From: an uncultured Clostridia bacterium
GTDB lineage: Bacteria; Bacillota; Clostridia; UBA1381
NCBI GenBank assembly: GCA_944393255.1
Contig: CALXZP010000040.1
Location: 1-64,000, forward strand
DNA length: 64,000 nucleotides
Direction: 5' to 3'
Below are positions 7,751-17,270 of the stretch, one piece after another (within the stretch, counting starts at the first letter, position 1; each line of letters begins with the position of its first letter). The notes under the pieces were generated by a model. It saw only the letters and a program-made list of their open reading frames with translations, made no database searches and was not told the origin of the DNA. Both the position numbers and the translations under genes were made by a program.

Positions 7751-9421
7751 ATGACAGGTGCAGATTTGGCGATAAAGGCGCTTGAGGATAACGGGGTAGA
7801 GGTAATATTCGGCTACCCGGGCGCCGCGAACGCTCCTATTATTGAAAGCATTTCATGTTCATCAACGATAAACTACGTTCTGTCTAGGAACGAGCAGGGC
7901 GCTGCGCATATGGCTTCGGGCTATGCCCGCGTAAAAAAATGCGCCGGAGTATGTCTTGCAACGTCGGGGCCGGGCGCTACAAATCTCATAACCGGGCTTG
8001 CAACGGCGTATATGGATTCTATCCCCATGGTCGCGCTCACGGGACAGGTCGCTGTTCCGCTGATAGGCAAGGATGCGTTCCAGGAGGTGGATATAATCGG
8101 TTCCACGCTGCCGTTCACGAAGCACAGCTATCTTGTAAAGGACTGCGCGGACATACCGAGAATAGTGAATGAAGCGTTTCATATAGCCACAACGGGCCGT
8201 CCCGGGCCGGTATTGATAGATTTCCCGGTAGACGTTTTAAAAACAGAGGACGAGGCTGCGGAAAAGGACGACAGCATCCGGCTGCGCGGCTACAAGCTGC
8301 CCGGCAGGGCGAACGAGTCCCAGATCAAAAAGGTAGCGGAAGCGCTCAGAAAAGCGCGGAAGCCGGTTTTGCTTGCCGGAGGCGGCGTGACCAGCTCCGA
8401 TGCGGTAAAGGAATTTAACGAGTTCACGAGCAGGACAAGGATCCCGGTCGTTTCCACCATGATGGGAATAGGCGTTATCCCGTCCGACGACAGCCGTTAT
8501 TACGGCATGATAGGTTCACACGGAACAAAACGGGCGAATATAATCCTCAACCGTTCCGATCTTGTAATAGCCATGGGCTCAAGGCTCGGCGACAGGAGCG
8601 TTGCGAACGCAAAGGGAATGGAAAAAGCGAACAAGCTTATCCATATAGATATAGACCCTGCCGAGATAGGCAAAAACATGCTGCCGTCAATACCGGTGGT
8701 AGGCGATATAAAGGACGTTATAGAGCAGCTCATGCCTATGCTTGAGGATTACCGGGCTCCGGAGGCGTGGATAGACGAGGTCAACGAGGTCAGGAGCATG
8801 CTTGAATACAGGCGGCCCGACGAGGACAGAGGCTATGTAGATCCGAAGTACTTCCTTGAACAGCTTTCGGCAAAGACGGGCTCAAATGTGTATCTCACGA
8901 CTGAGGTCGGTCAGAACCAGATATGGTGCGCAAACCATTTTGCGGTGAAGGATCCGAGGCATTTCCTTACCTCCGGAGGCTTCGGCACCATGGGCTACGG
9001 TCTGCCGGCGGCAATAGGCGCGAGCAGGGCGCAGAGCGAGCTTCCCGTTATCGCGGTAATGGGCGACGGAAGCTTCCAGATGGATATGCCGGAGCTGGGT
9101 ACGATGAAGCAGTACGATATACCGGTAAAAATGGTATTGTTCCGTAATAACCGTCTCGGAATGGTGCATGAGCACCAGTATCTGTTCTACAACGCCAATT
9201 ATCAGATGGTCGAGCTTGGAACAGACCCGGATTTCCGGAAGATCGCGGAGGCTTACGGCATAAAGAGCGCGGAGATAAACGAGAATTCACAGGTCGCAGG
9301 AGCGATCGACGCCATGATGGCGGACAGGGAGAGCTATATGCTCATTATAGACGTCGATCCCTGCGAGCCTACGGGCGATGCGCTCAATGAAAACAAGATC
9401 ACCGCAGGGGAGGGCGAATGA
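7751..9421 (+). CDS. ilvB: acetolactate synthase large subunit
   Basis: A 556-residue thiamine-diphosphate enzyme that condenses two pyruvates to acetolactate, or pyruvate with 2-oxobutyrate, at the first common step of Val/Leu/Ile synthesis. The N-terminal pyrimidine-binding domain holds the catalytic Glu in SRNEQGAAHMA. The middle FAD-binding-like domain and the C-terminal diphosphate site MGDGSFQMD...RNN are intact. The length is typical. A strong AAAAGGAGG site precedes the ATG. Its stop overlaps the start of ilvN, implying translational coupling. The anabolic role is supported by the linked regulatory subunit and ilvC. Confidence 0.95.
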   Translation: MTGADLAIKALEDNGVEVIFGYPGAANAPIIESISCSSTINYVLSRNEQGAAHMASGYARVKKCAGVCLATSGPGATNLITGLATAYMDSIPMVALTGQVAVPLIGKDAFQEVDIIGSTLPFTKHSYLVKDCADIPRIVNEAFHIATTGRPGPVLIDFPVDVLKTEDEAAEKDDSIRLRGYKLPGRANESQIKKVAEALRKARKPVLLAGGGVTSSDAVKEFNEFTSRTRIPVVSTMMGIGVIPSDDSRYYGMIGSHGTKRANIILNRSDLVIAMGSRLGDRSVANAKGMEKANKLIHIDIDPAEIGKNMLPSIPVVGDIKDVIEQLMPMLEDYRAPEAWIDEVNEVRSMLEYRRPDEDRGYVDPKYFLEQLSAKTGSNVYLTTEVGQNQIWCANHFAVKDPRHFLTSGGFGTMGYGLPAAIGASRAQSELPVIAVMGDGSFQMDMPELGTMKQYDIPVKMVLFRNNRLGMVHEHQYLFYNANYQMVELGTDPDFRKIAEAYGIKSAEINENSQVAGAIDAMMADRESYMLIIDVDPCEPTGDALNENKITAGEGE

Positions 9422-9924
9422 GTATGGAAAAGTACACATTATCGGTGCTTGTGGACAATAATGCCGGAGTGCTTTCAAGAGTAGTCGGTCTGTTTACAAG
9501 GCGCGGCTTCAACATCCATTCGCTTTCTGTAGGGCCTACGGTCGATGAGCATATCTCACGTATCACCATAGAGGTGAAGGGCGATGTTTATATGGTCGAG
9601 CAGGTATCGAAACAGCTTTCAAAGATACTTGAGGTCATAAAGATAAAGACCCTGAAGGAATCGGAGATGGTAAAGCGCGGTCTCGTTCTCGTAAAGATAA
9701 AAACGAACACGAAGAACAGAGGCGAGATAATCGAGGTAGCGAACGTGTTCAGAGCCAATATCATAGATATTTCGGCGTCTACGATAACAGCCGAGATAAC
9801 CGGCTCGGACAACAAGATAGAGGCGTTTATCAAAATGGTCGAGTGCTACGGTATAGAGGAGATAGCGCGGACCGGTATGACGGCTATGGAGCGCGGCGCA
9901 AACACGCTCAAGCTCGATAAATAA
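9418..9924 (+). CDS. ilvN: acetolactate synthase small (regulatory) subunit
   Basis: A 168-residue subunit with an N-terminal ACT domain (YTLSVLVDNNAGVLSRVVGL, about residues 5-75) and the C-terminal ALS small-subunit domain. It stabilises the large subunit and gives feedback inhibition by valine. The ATG overlaps the ilvB stop (ATGA); a second in-frame ATG two codons later is equally usable and the GGGGAGGGC site serves both. Full length for the family, with no anomalies. ilvC follows after a gap of about 106 bp that contains CCGGG/CCCGG-type inverted segments. Confidence 0.94.
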   Translation: MSMEKYTLSVLVDNNAGVLSRVVGLFTRRGFNIHSLSVGPTVDEHISRITIEVKGDVYMVEQVSKQLSKILEVIKIKTLKESEMVKRGLVLVKIKTNTKNRGEIIEVANVFRANIIDISASTITAEITGSDNKIEAFIKMVECYGIEEIARTGMTAMERGANTLKLDK

Positions 9925-10024
9925 TTAATGTAAAAATACCGGGGCAAGTATATCTGCCGGGTGTTTATATATTGACCGGGACTTGAAAAAGCCCGGCCGT
10001 ACATGTATTAAAGGAAAGAGGTAA

Positions 10025-11053
<1,029 letters not shown>

Positions 11054-11091
11054 TCGTGTTCTTACGGCGTAAGGATATAAAGACAAAAAAC

Positions 11092-11140
11092 AAAGAAACG
11101 GCTCAGTCCCGCAGACCGGGATCGAGCCGTTTCTTTTGTT
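11092..11140 (+). terminator. bidirectional terminator between ilvC and the XRE gene
   Basis: The stem GAAACGGCTC/GAGCCGTTTC has an inner TCCCG/CGGGA pairing. It is flanked by A-rich DNA on the left and TTCTTTTGTT on the right, so it can end both converging transcripts. Confidence 0.8.
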
Positions 11141-11166
11141 ATACCGTTAAATGATATACGCTGTTT

Positions 11167-11496
11167 TTATGCGCCGTCCGGATCCGGGCCGGCTTTGTTC
11201 GCCGCATTAGCTTTATTGAATTCAGCTATCAGCTTGCGTACCGTGTCGGCCTGCGAGTCTGTCAGAGCGGACACGTCTACTGTTTTTCCGTTTTCGACGC
11301 CGAGAAGATAATCGGTAGTCACTCCGAAATCTTTGGCCATGAATATCAGCGTCTCATATGACGGATAGCTGATACCGGTCTCATATTTGCTGATCACTGC
11401 TTTCGATACGCCCATACGGCGCCCGAGCTCTTTTTGTGTCAGACCGTTGCTTGTGCGGAGATGCTTTAAAATAGCTCCGAAATCATAAATACTCAT
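11167..11496 (-). CDS. XRE-family transcriptional regulator
   Basis: A 109-residue DNA-binding protein with a standard Cro/C1-type helix-turn-helix over residues 8-64 (LRTSNGLTQKELGRRMGVSK, then ISKYETGISYPS), followed by a short linker region and a polar, Pro/Asp-ending tail. Regulators of this size usually repress nearby genes as dimers. It is divergent from a SLOG-domain gene, and a perfect 10-bp inverted repeat lies between the two starts, which makes that repeat the likely operator. No membrane or sensor domain is visible, so the inducing signal is unknown. Confidence 0.88.
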   Translation of the reverse strand: MSIYDFGAILKHLRTSNGLTQKELGRRMGVSKAVISKYETGISYPSYETLIFMAKDFGVTTDYLLGVENGKTVDVSALTDSQADTVRKLIAEFNKANAANKAGPDPDGA

Positions 11497-11562
11497 CTTA
11501 AGACCGCCTCTTATAATATTACGCTAATATTATATCCCAAATCGAGTATACATTTCATAGAT

Positions 11563-11587
11563 TTAAGTCAACTATACGTTGACTTAA
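11563..11587. promoter_or_regulatory. probable operator of the XRE/SLOG pair
   Basis: A perfect inverted repeat TTAAGTCAAC-TATAC-GTTGACTTAA. Each arm contains a TTGACT -35 hexamer, one for each divergent gene, so a dimer bound here would block both promoters. Confidence 0.65.
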
Positions 11588-11607
11588 GGGTCAATATATG
11601 ATATAAT
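11579..11607 (+). promoter_or_regulatory. promoter of SLOG gene
   Basis: TTGACT (11579-11584), 17 bp, TATAAT (11602-11607). The -35 lies inside the inverted repeat. On the opposite strand the mirrored TTGACT has only a 15-bp spacing to TATACT, so the regulator promoter is weaker. Confidence 0.7.
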
Positions 11608-11660
11608 GCTAAAAGATGTCATATGGCGTCAAATATTCAACAAAAAGGGTGTGATATTTT

Positions 11661-11990
11661 ATGAAGCTTTTGATAGCAGGCTCAAGGAGTATCAAGGAAT
11701 TTGATCTTGGACCGTATATACCCGACGGTACCGACCATATCATCAGCGGCGGCGCGGACGGGATAGATTCAATAGCCGAGGAATATGCGGACAGGCACAG
11801 GATATCAAAAACGGTACTGAGGCCGAGGTACGGGATGTATAAAAAAGCCGCGCCGCTGAAAAGAAACGATGAGATGCTGGAAATGGCGGACAGCGTGCTG
11901 ATAATCTGGGACGGAAGCTCAAAGGGCACAAAACACACTATCGAGCACGCCAAAGCGATGGGGAAGGACATAAGGGTAATAAGGATATGA
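11661..11990 (+). CDS. small SLOG-domain (DUF2493-like) protein
   Basis: A 109-residue single-domain Rossmann-like protein of the SLOG (SMF/DprA-LOG) superfamily. Typical marks are the N-terminal strand with IAGSRS, the glycine-rich loop SGGADGIDSIAEEYA, the conserved KRNDEML, and DSVLIIWDG-SSKGTKHTIEHA. SLOG proteins bind nucleotides or nucleotide derivatives; DUF2493-like members are often found in phage and accessory loci. Here it is alone, with its own promoter under a probable XRE operator. I cannot assign a substrate. The RBS AAAAAGGGTGTG precedes the ATG. Confidence 0.75.
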   Translation: MKLLIAGSRSIKEFDLGPYIPDGTDHIISGGADGIDSIAEEYADRHRISKTVLRPRYGMYKKAAPLKRNDEMLEMADSVLIIWDGSSKGTKHTIEHAKAMGKDIRVIRI

Positions 11991-12169
11991 CATATCGCAT
12001 TAAAAGACGCATTGCGCGGTCTGCGGCGTCTTTTGATGAATAATATGTAAAATTTTGCGGCTGAGATCAAAAACCGCTTGAATATCCGCTGCGGGCGTGG
12101 TATAATAAAATATATCGGTGAACGGCGGGGCTCATGCGGAGCATGGCGGGAGCGGATATTTATGCCTGC

Positions 12170-12198
12170 TTGACATATTGCCGCAAGTGTGATAAAAT
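12170..12198 (+). promoter_or_regulatory. sigma-A promoter
   Basis: TTGACA (12170-12175), 17 bp, TAAAAT (12193-12198), about 70 bp upstream of the membrane-protein gene at 12271. The remaining bases between 11991 and 12170 show nothing that I can name. Confidence 0.75.
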
Positions 12199-12270
12199 TT
12201 CATTGATATCCGACGCGGACGGCTGTCCCGCATCGGCTCGCAGTTTGCTTTTGAAAAGGAGAAATGATAT

Positions 12271-12936
12271 ATGTCCGAAAAATACGGAGAAATACCGCCT
12301 AAGTTTACAAAGGACTGGTGGAGTTATTTCTGGATGTATTATAAATGGCATACGATAGGGATATCAGCCGCGGTGATAGCGGTTGCCGGAACGGCGGTGC
12401 AGTGCGCACACCGTGAAAAGTACGATCTTGCGGTGACCTACTGCGCGCAGTCGTATATGGATCCGGAAACTGAGGAAGCTCTTGAGCTTGAGCTTGAAAA
12501 GTATACGGACGACGCGGACGGCAACGGCGAGGTCAACGTTATGATACAGCAGATAAATATTTCAAATGCGGCCGGTTCGGAAGAAATGGATTACGCTTTG
12601 CAGGTCAAGCACGATATGGAGCTTTCAAATGATTATGCATATCTGTTCATATACGATAAGACCGAAGCGGAGGATCTGATACCGCGCGAGAGCTCGGACT
12701 CGGTTTATGCTGATGTGCGGGACTGGCTCCCGGATGCAGGGGACAGAGCGGTTGTAAATTCATCGGCGGAGGTACCAAGCGCCGTGAGCCTGTCTGGAAG
12801 CGCCATCCTCGATTCGCTCGGTATAGATTCGGAGGAGCTTTATGCGGCCGTGCGCCTCAATTACAGCGAGGAGGATTATAACGCGGCGTCGCAGAGAAGC
12901 GCGATAGAAGCTGCGCGCGCACTTGCGGCGGATTAA
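12271..12936 (+). CDS. single-pass membrane protein of unknown function
   Basis: A 221-residue protein with a Trp/Tyr-rich cytoplasmic N-terminus (WWSYFWMYYKWH, residues 15-26), one transmembrane segment at about 28-45, and a 175-residue acidic outer domain. I do not recognise the family. The acidic part contains alternating strand/helix patterns but no catalytic motif. It has an AAAAGGAG ribosome site and its own promoter, and ends 24 bp before a sigma-factor gene, so the two are probably cotranscribed. An anti-sigma role is conceivable from that context, but nothing in the sequence shows it. Confidence 0.75.
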   Translation: MSEKYGEIPPKFTKDWWSYFWMYYKWHTIGISAAVIAVAGTAVQCAHREKYDLAVTYCAQSYMDPETEEALELELEKYTDDADGNGEVNVMIQQINISNAAGSEEMDYALQVKHDMELSNDYAYLFIYDKTEAEDLIPRESSDSVYADVRDWLPDAGDRAVVNSSAEVPSAVSLSGSAILDSLGIDSEELYAAVRLNYSEEDYNAASQRSAIEAARALAAD

Positions 12937-12960
12937 ACAAATGACGGGAGATGCGATATA

Positions 12961-13713
12961 TTGAATACAGCGCTGAAACAAACTGACGAATATGAGCTGT
13001 TTGCGGAATATAAAAGAAGCGGAGATACTGACATACGCGGAGAAATAATCGAAAAGTACGTCTATATAGCCGAAATAATAGCAAAAAAGTTTACAAAGAA
13101 CAACCGTACATATAATAACGGTATAGATTATGACGATATATATCAGATCGCGTGTCTCGGTCTTATATATGCGGCGGATCGTTTCGATCCGGATAAGGGA
13201 GTGAAGTTTGCGACTTTTGCCACGCCGACTATCATCGGGGAGATAAGACGGTATTTCCGCGATAAAGGCTTTTTTATCCGTGTGCCGAACCGTCTCTATG
13301 AGATATTCCGCAAGGCTGAGAGGATAAAGCGGCAGGGAGAAGCGTCTACTGTAGAGGAAATGGCGCGCATCCTCGGCGTGAGTGAGAACACTGTCAAGGA
13401 GGCGTACAAAACGGGCGACGCGGCGTTTGTGAAGTCTATCGAGAGCGAGATAATAGGCGAGGAGGATACTATTGCGCTTGTTGACACTCTCGGAACGGAG
13501 GATGCAAGCTTTCTGGTCATAGAGAACAGTGATTTCATAGATTATTGCAACAGTCAGCTCGATCCGGAGGAACGCAGATTTGTCCGGCTCAGATACTATG
13601 ATGAGCTTAATCAGAAAACTATCGGAGAGAAAATGGGTATGAGCCAAATGCAGGTATCAAGGTTTGAAAAGAGAGTCCTGAAAAAGCTCAGAACAGTATA
13701 TTTCGGAGATTAA
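12961..13713 (+). CDS. RNA polymerase sigma factor, SigB/SigF/SigG-like
   Basis: A 250-residue alternative sigma factor. Region 2 reads DDIYQIACLGLIYAADRFDP...KFATFATPTIIGEIRRYFRDK (about residues 55-100), region 3 about 115-150, and region 4 is a terminal helix-turn-helix (GEKMGMSQMQVSRFEKRVLKKL). This is the architecture of the stress/forespore SigB-SigF-SigG group. The predicted start is TTG with GGGAG 10 nt upstream. No spoIIAA/AB- or rsbV/W-like partners are adjacent, unlike in sigB or spoIIA operons, so which regulon it serves is open. It follows the membrane protein by 24 bp and ends at a bidirectional terminator. Confidence 0.9.
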   Translation: MNTALKQTDEYELFAEYKRSGDTDIRGEIIEKYVYIAEIIAKKFTKNNRTYNNGIDYDDIYQIACLGLIYAADRFDPDKGVKFATFATPTIIGEIRRYFRDKGFFIRVPNRLYEIFRKAERIKRQGEASTVEEMARILGVSENTVKEAYKTGDAAFVKSIESEIIGEEDTIALVDTLGTEDASFLVIENSDFIDYCNSQLDPEERRFVRLRYYDELNQKTIGEKMGMSQMQVSRFEKRVLKKLRTVYFGD

Positions 13714-13761
13714 GACAATAAAAAAGCAGTATCGCTTATGGGTACCGCTTTTTTTATTGTC
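13714..13761. terminator. bidirectional terminator
   Basis: GACAATAAAAAAGC pairs with GCTTTTTTTATTGTC around a short inner loop. The A- and T-runs on both arms serve the sigma-factor gene (+) and the SLH gene (-). Confidence 0.8.
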
Positions 13762-13819
13762 CGCTAATATATGAAAAAAATCAAAATTTTAACAAAAAGC
13801 TGTAATCAAATGTCCGAGA

Positions 13820-14842
13820 TCATTCAGCCTCAGCTGTAGCTGTAGCTGTTGCAGCAGGCGAAGCCGAAGCCTTCGGTGAAGCCGAAGCGTCCGGAGTTGC
13901 CGAAGCTTCCGGTGAAGCCGAAGCGTCCGGAGTTGCCGAAGCCTTCGGTGAAGCCGAAGCGTCGGGAGTTGCCGAAGCCTTCGGTGAAGCCGAAGCGTCC
14001 GGAGCAGCCGAAGCATCCGGAGTTGCCGAAGCAGTCGGTGCAGCTGTAGCCTCCGCCGCCTCAAGAGCCTTAACTGCTGTCGCTACTGCGTAGCAAGCGT
14101 CCGCTCTTGTAAGCTCGTCCTGAGGATTGATGTTTCCGTCCTCATCTGCAAGAAGATATCCCGCAGCCATGTTGTACGCGATAGCCTCTGCGGCCCAATC
14201 GCTTACCGAAGCAACGTCTGTATAGTCGGCAGCTTCGTCGGATACAAGCTCTTCATCCGCAACATTTGACATGTAAGCGTAGATCATCTTTGCAGCCTGT
14301 TCTCTTGTTATAGCGTCGTTGGGACCGAATTCCTCAGCGCTGTAGCCTTCCATGATGCCCTGCTCTGTTGCCCATGCTATGTACGGAGCGTAGAATTCGT
14401 CTGTTACATCCTTGAACGTAAGGGTGTAGTCGCCTGAAAGATCAGCTTTTTCAAGCCTTGCGAATACTGTAGCAAACATAGCTCTTGTCATGGTAAGCTC
14501 AGGTGAAAATTCAGTCTCCGAGGTTCCGTTGAAAAGGCCTCTTTCTGCGCAGAATGCAACTGATTCAGCGTAGTAAGCGTCCTCGTCAACATCGGTGAAA
14601 GACGGAGCTTCTGTAGCTTCTGCCGTTGCCGTAGCCGCAGCGGTCGCTGTAGCCGAAGCGGAAGCCGTAGCCTCAGCGTCTTCATCAGCTTCTGCCGTAG
14701 CCGTAGCCGAAGCGGAAGCCGAAGCTGTTGCCGTAGCTGTGGCTGACGCTTTAGTATCGGTATCGTCCGAATCGGCAGCGAAAACAGCCGACGCACTTAC
14801 CGCAACTGTTGCAGCGCACAGCAATGCAATAAATTTTGACAT
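13820..14842 (-). CDS. secreted SLH-domain protein with Ala/Ser/Thr/Pro-rich repeats
   Basis: A 340-residue exported protein: signal peptide (1-22, ends VFAA), an Ala/Thr/Ser low-complexity segment (about 30-78), three SLH-like modules (about 80-255, with GLFNGTSETEFSPE, GIMEGYSAEEFGPND and GYLLADEDGNINPQD), then a C-terminal tail of 12-residue repeats of the type ASPKASATPDAS. The order is unusual because SLH modules sit between two disordered tracts. It probably spans and decorates the cell wall. The ATG has ATGGAGG upstream, and a good minus-strand promoter stands about 110 bp before it. The tail repeats are nearly identical in DNA and may vary in number between strains. Confidence 0.85.
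   Translation of the reverse strand: MSKFIALLCAATVAVSASAVFAADSDDTDTKASATATATASASASATATAEADEDAEATASASATATAAATATAEATEAPSFTDVDEDAYYAESVAFCAERGLFNGTSETEFSPELTMTRAMFATVFARLEKADLSGDYTLTFKDVTDEFYAPYIAWATEQGIMEGYSAEEFGPNDAITREQAAKMIYAYMSNVADEELVSDEAADYTDVASVSDWAAEAIAYNMAAGYLLADEDGNINPQDELTRADACYAVATAVKALEAAEATAAPTASATPDASAAPDASASPKASATPDASASPKASATPDASASPEASATPDASASPKASASPAATATATAEAE
13855..14050 (-). repeat. 36-bp tandem repeats coding the Pro/Ala/Ser tail
   Basis: Repeated units around GGTGAAGCCGAAGCGTCCGG coding for S-A-T-P-D-A-S-A-S-P-K/E-A. About four to five imperfect copies lie inside the SLH gene. Confidence 0.8.
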
Positions 14843-14947
14843 AGTATTACCTCCATGCTTTTTTTGTTTGAGATCCGCCGTAAACAGATTTTTTATACAA
14901 AAATATCCGTTTTATGCCGATCCCGATTTTTGCTGAATAGCAATAAA

Positions 14948-14976
14948 ATTATATCATAAACGCATAAATTTTGCAA
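14948..14976 (-). promoter_or_regulatory. promoter of the 13820-14842 SLH gene
   Basis: Read on the minus strand: TTGCAA (14976-14971), 17 bp, TATAAT (14953-14948). Confidence 0.65.
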
Positions 14977-15037
14977 CAAATATGTCATAAAATCGTTATT
15001 TTGTTGTAATGAAGAACTGAAAGACCTTTTAATGTAG

Positions 15038-15736
15038 TCAAATATGACAAGAACACGATGAATAATATTCATAAAGCTCCGGATAGTCGTTTATCCCGGC
15101 TCTGCCTTTTTCATTGACGGCGTAGACACCGCCGCCTATCCGGTCGAACCAGCCGTAGCTGTTGCGGTAGAGGATGCCCGCGCAGTTTTCATCCGCGCCG
15201 AGCGCGCGCAGCTCCTTCGGAGACATCGGGCCGTGTTTTATAAGCAGACATGCCAGATGGACGCATTTTTCGGTAAAAGCCGTGGCTATCCTGCGGCCCG
15301 TAACTCCGCCGACGTTTGAGTCGGCGGCGCGGCGGCCGTCTATCTCGCGGATGATCTCGCGCCGCTTTTTGCAGTTTTTGCGGACGGGGGTGAAGTCCTG
15401 CGGTTCGAGCACGGTCTCGGCGTAGGAGTGCTCGCCGAGGAGATTTACAAATATAAGACCGAGCTCCAGCTTCTTTATAACATAGAGAGTGTCACGGAAG
15501 GATCTCGGAGAGTATTTTTTCGGCTTTGGAACGGCTATATACACGTCTGCTCCTGTTTTCTGCCTTTTCAGCGCCTGCGACAGAAGGGCGACCGAAAGAG
15601 AACGTTTCAGCTCTATGATTATCAGTTCTCCGTCCCTGACCGCCGTTATGTCGCAGTCCTTCACTTCCGCGTTGACCTTATAGCCCGCCTTTTCAAACAT
15701 AGCGCGGACGGGCTCAAAAAGCTCGTATTCCTTCAT
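15038..15736 (-). CDS. DUF2161-like PD-(D/E)XK nuclease-fold protein
   Basis: A 232-residue protein. The N-terminal half has the PD-(D/E)XK pattern: an early Glu helix (EPVRAMFEKAGY), then CDITAVRDGELIIIELKRS around residues 28-46, giving the D...ELK catalytic triad. This matches the DUF2161 group of predicted phosphodiesterases/nucleases. The C-terminal third (about 155-225) looks like a winged-helix segment (LKHGPMSPKELRALGADE-like). The target DNA or RNA is unknown. Its start overlaps the stop of the upstream metallophosphoesterase gene by 4 bp, so the two are cotranscribed on the minus strand. Confidence 0.7.
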   Translation of the reverse strand: MKEYELFEPVRAMFEKAGYKVNAEVKDCDITAVRDGELIIIELKRSLSVALLSQALKRQKTGADVYIAVPKPKKYSPRSFRDTLYVIKKLELGLIFVNLLGEHSYAETVLEPQDFTPVRKNCKKRREIIREIDGRRAADSNVGGVTGRRIATAFTEKCVHLACLLIKHGPMSPKELRALGADENCAGILYRNSYGWFDRIGGGVYAVNEKGRAGINDYPELYEYYSSCSCHI

Positions 15737-16644
15737 GCCTCCGCAGCCTCGTCGTATGCGGCCGCTCCGCGGTTTTTCCGGCGGTCTGCGCCGCCGCTTT
15801 CGGGCGTATCGGTCCTTTGCAGTATCACGACCGTAAGCTCGGGACGGTTGAAGATGCGCGGTACTATCATCGGGTTTCCTATGCCTCTGTTTACGATCAT
15901 ATCCGTGCCGCGGTGCTTGTAGTGTCCCGCGAAATATTTCGGGAAAAGCATCGGCGCGCCGCTGCCCCAGCTGGACTTCGGCGAGCAGACCCCGCGTCCG
16001 TTCGGCAGACGGATCTGACCGCCGTGCATATGCCCCGAGAGTACGAGATCGAAGCCGCAGTTTTTGAGAAGATCCATATGATTGGCCCTGTGGAACAGTA
16101 CGATGTGGTAGCCGTCGAAATCGCAGAGCTTTCCGAGCGAAGCGCGGACCGTCTGCTCAACCTTTTTTCCGTCCTCCGAGAAAGGATCCTCTATCCCGCT
16201 GAGCGCTATTTCCGCGCCGCCGTGCGTGAGGAGGATGGTCTCATCATGGAGCGTAACGGCGCCGGAGTCGTCAAGCTCGCGCTGAAATTTTTTGTAGTCG
16301 GCGCGGCGGAGGTCGTGGTTGCCCGTAACGGTATAGACGGGGGCTATAGCCATCAGCCTGTTTATCAGTCTTATCCCCGGCTCGTAGGAGCCGCGGTCAT
16401 GGACGAGGTCGCCTGTCGAAACGATTATGTCCGGATCCTCGTTGCGAACCTCCTCAACAAGTCCGGGAACGCTCGAGGCATGGAAATCCGATACCTGAAC
16501 GATCCTGAAACCGTCGAATTCCTTGGGTATTTTCGGCGACTCTATAATGTAGTGCGTAGTCTCGAGACGGTCGTCAAGACCTTTCACGGCGCAGAGTATC
16601 CCGCCCGTGAAAGCCATATATTTTAATGCTTTAGAAACTTTCAT
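15733..16644 (-). CDS. metallophosphoesterase (YkuE-like)
   Basis: A 303-residue calcineurin-like phosphoesterase. Metal-binding motifs are in order: VSDFHAS, VSTGDLVHDRG, TGNHDLR, and LSGHMHGGQIRLP near the C-terminus. An N-terminal hydrophobic stretch (ALKYMAFTGGILCAVKGL, 6-23) may anchor or export it, as in YkuE-like enzymes that act near the envelope. The substrate is unknown. The ATG has AGGAGATGTGAT upstream. It overlaps the downstream DUF2161-like gene by 4 bp. The last 25 residues are charged and low-complexity. Confidence 0.85.
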   Translation of the reverse strand: MKVSKALKYMAFTGGILCAVKGLDDRLETTHYIIESPKIPKEFDGFRIVQVSDFHASSVPGLVEEVRNEDPDIIVSTGDLVHDRGSYEPGIRLINRLMAIAPVYTVTGNHDLRRADYKKFQRELDDSGAVTLHDETILLTHGGAEIALSGIEDPFSEDGKKVEQTVRASLGKLCDFDGYHIVLFHRANHMDLLKNCGFDLVLSGHMHGGQIRLPNGRGVCSPKSSWGSGAPMLFPKYFAGHYKHRGTDMIVNRGIGNPMIVPRIFNRPELTVVILQRTDTPESGGADRRKNRGAAAYDEAAEA

Positions 16645-16771
16645 ATCACATCTCCTCGTCAGCAGCTGCTGTTTGCTTTCTTTTAATGTGTTTATTATGG
16701 CATAAGTATAATGCGTATAGCATTATTATAACACTAAATGCAAATAAAAACAATTAAAATAACAAAAAAGA

Positions 16772-16800
16772 TTGAAAATTTTTTTGATTAGTGATATAAT
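16772..16800 (+). promoter_or_regulatory. sigma-A promoter of Dabb gene
   Basis: TTGAAA (16772-16777), 17 bp, TATAAT (16795-16800). It is in the AT-rich gap after the divergent phosphoesterase gene. Confidence 0.7.
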
Positions 16801-16886
16801 AATCAGGAGCCGTTTTGCGGCTTTACCGAAAACGCGCTGCCCGTGCGGCAGCGGAAAACGACAACGGAAAGGAATTATTTTTATTT

Positions 16887-17183
16887 ATGATAAAGCATAT
16901 CGTTATCTGGAGGATAGCCGACGGTGAAAACACTGCGGAGCGCGCGGCGGCTATAAAAGAGCATCTTGAAGCGCTTAAGGGAAGCATAGAAGAAATAGCG
17001 GACATAGAGGTAGGCGTCAATTTTAACGAGACAGACTCCGCATCGGACGTCGCTCTTGTCAGCACGTTTAGGACGCGCGAGGATCTGGAGATATATCAGG
17101 ATCATCCCGAGCATAAGGCGGTCGGCGCAAACTATGTGCGTCCTTACGTAAAGGAAAGACGGGTAGTGGATTACGAATTCTGA
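16887..17183 (+). CDS. Dabb (stress-responsive A/B barrel) domain protein
   Basis: A 98-residue single-domain protein. It begins MIKHIVIWRI and contains the pattern EIADIEVGVNF...DVALVSTF...EDLEIYQDHPEHKAV, typical of dimeric Dabb ferredoxin-like barrels. Its role is unknown; relatives range from plant stress proteins to polyketide cyclases. I prefer the ATG at 16887 to the in-frame start at 16815 because family members start at this Met and GGAAAGGA stands upstream, though the spacing is rather long (about 14 nt). It precedes miaB by 87 bp and may be cotranscribed. Confidence 0.8.
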   Translation: MIKHIVIWRIADGENTAERAAAIKEHLEALKGSIEEIADIEVGVNFNETDSASDVALVSTFRTREDLEIYQDHPEHKAVGANYVRPYVKERRVVDYEF

Positions 17184-17270
17184 TAAAAGATGACATAATA
17201 CGGGGCGGGAGCGCGGCTTGCGCCTTATATTCATCTGTAAAAAAGGCTGAAGGGAGTTATTGGCGGATAT

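Noticed and set aside
12760-13647. 295-codon minus-strand frame over the sigma-factor gene
   Set aside because: Shadow of a clear sigma-70 protein; no ribosome site and no motif.
13855-14050. CRISPR-like short repeats
   Set aside because: In-frame coding repeats of a Pro/Ala/Ser tail; no unique spacers.
15817-16626. 269-codon plus-strand frame over the metallophosphoesterase gene
   Set aside because: Antisense shadow; the minus-strand protein has all phosphoesterase motifs.
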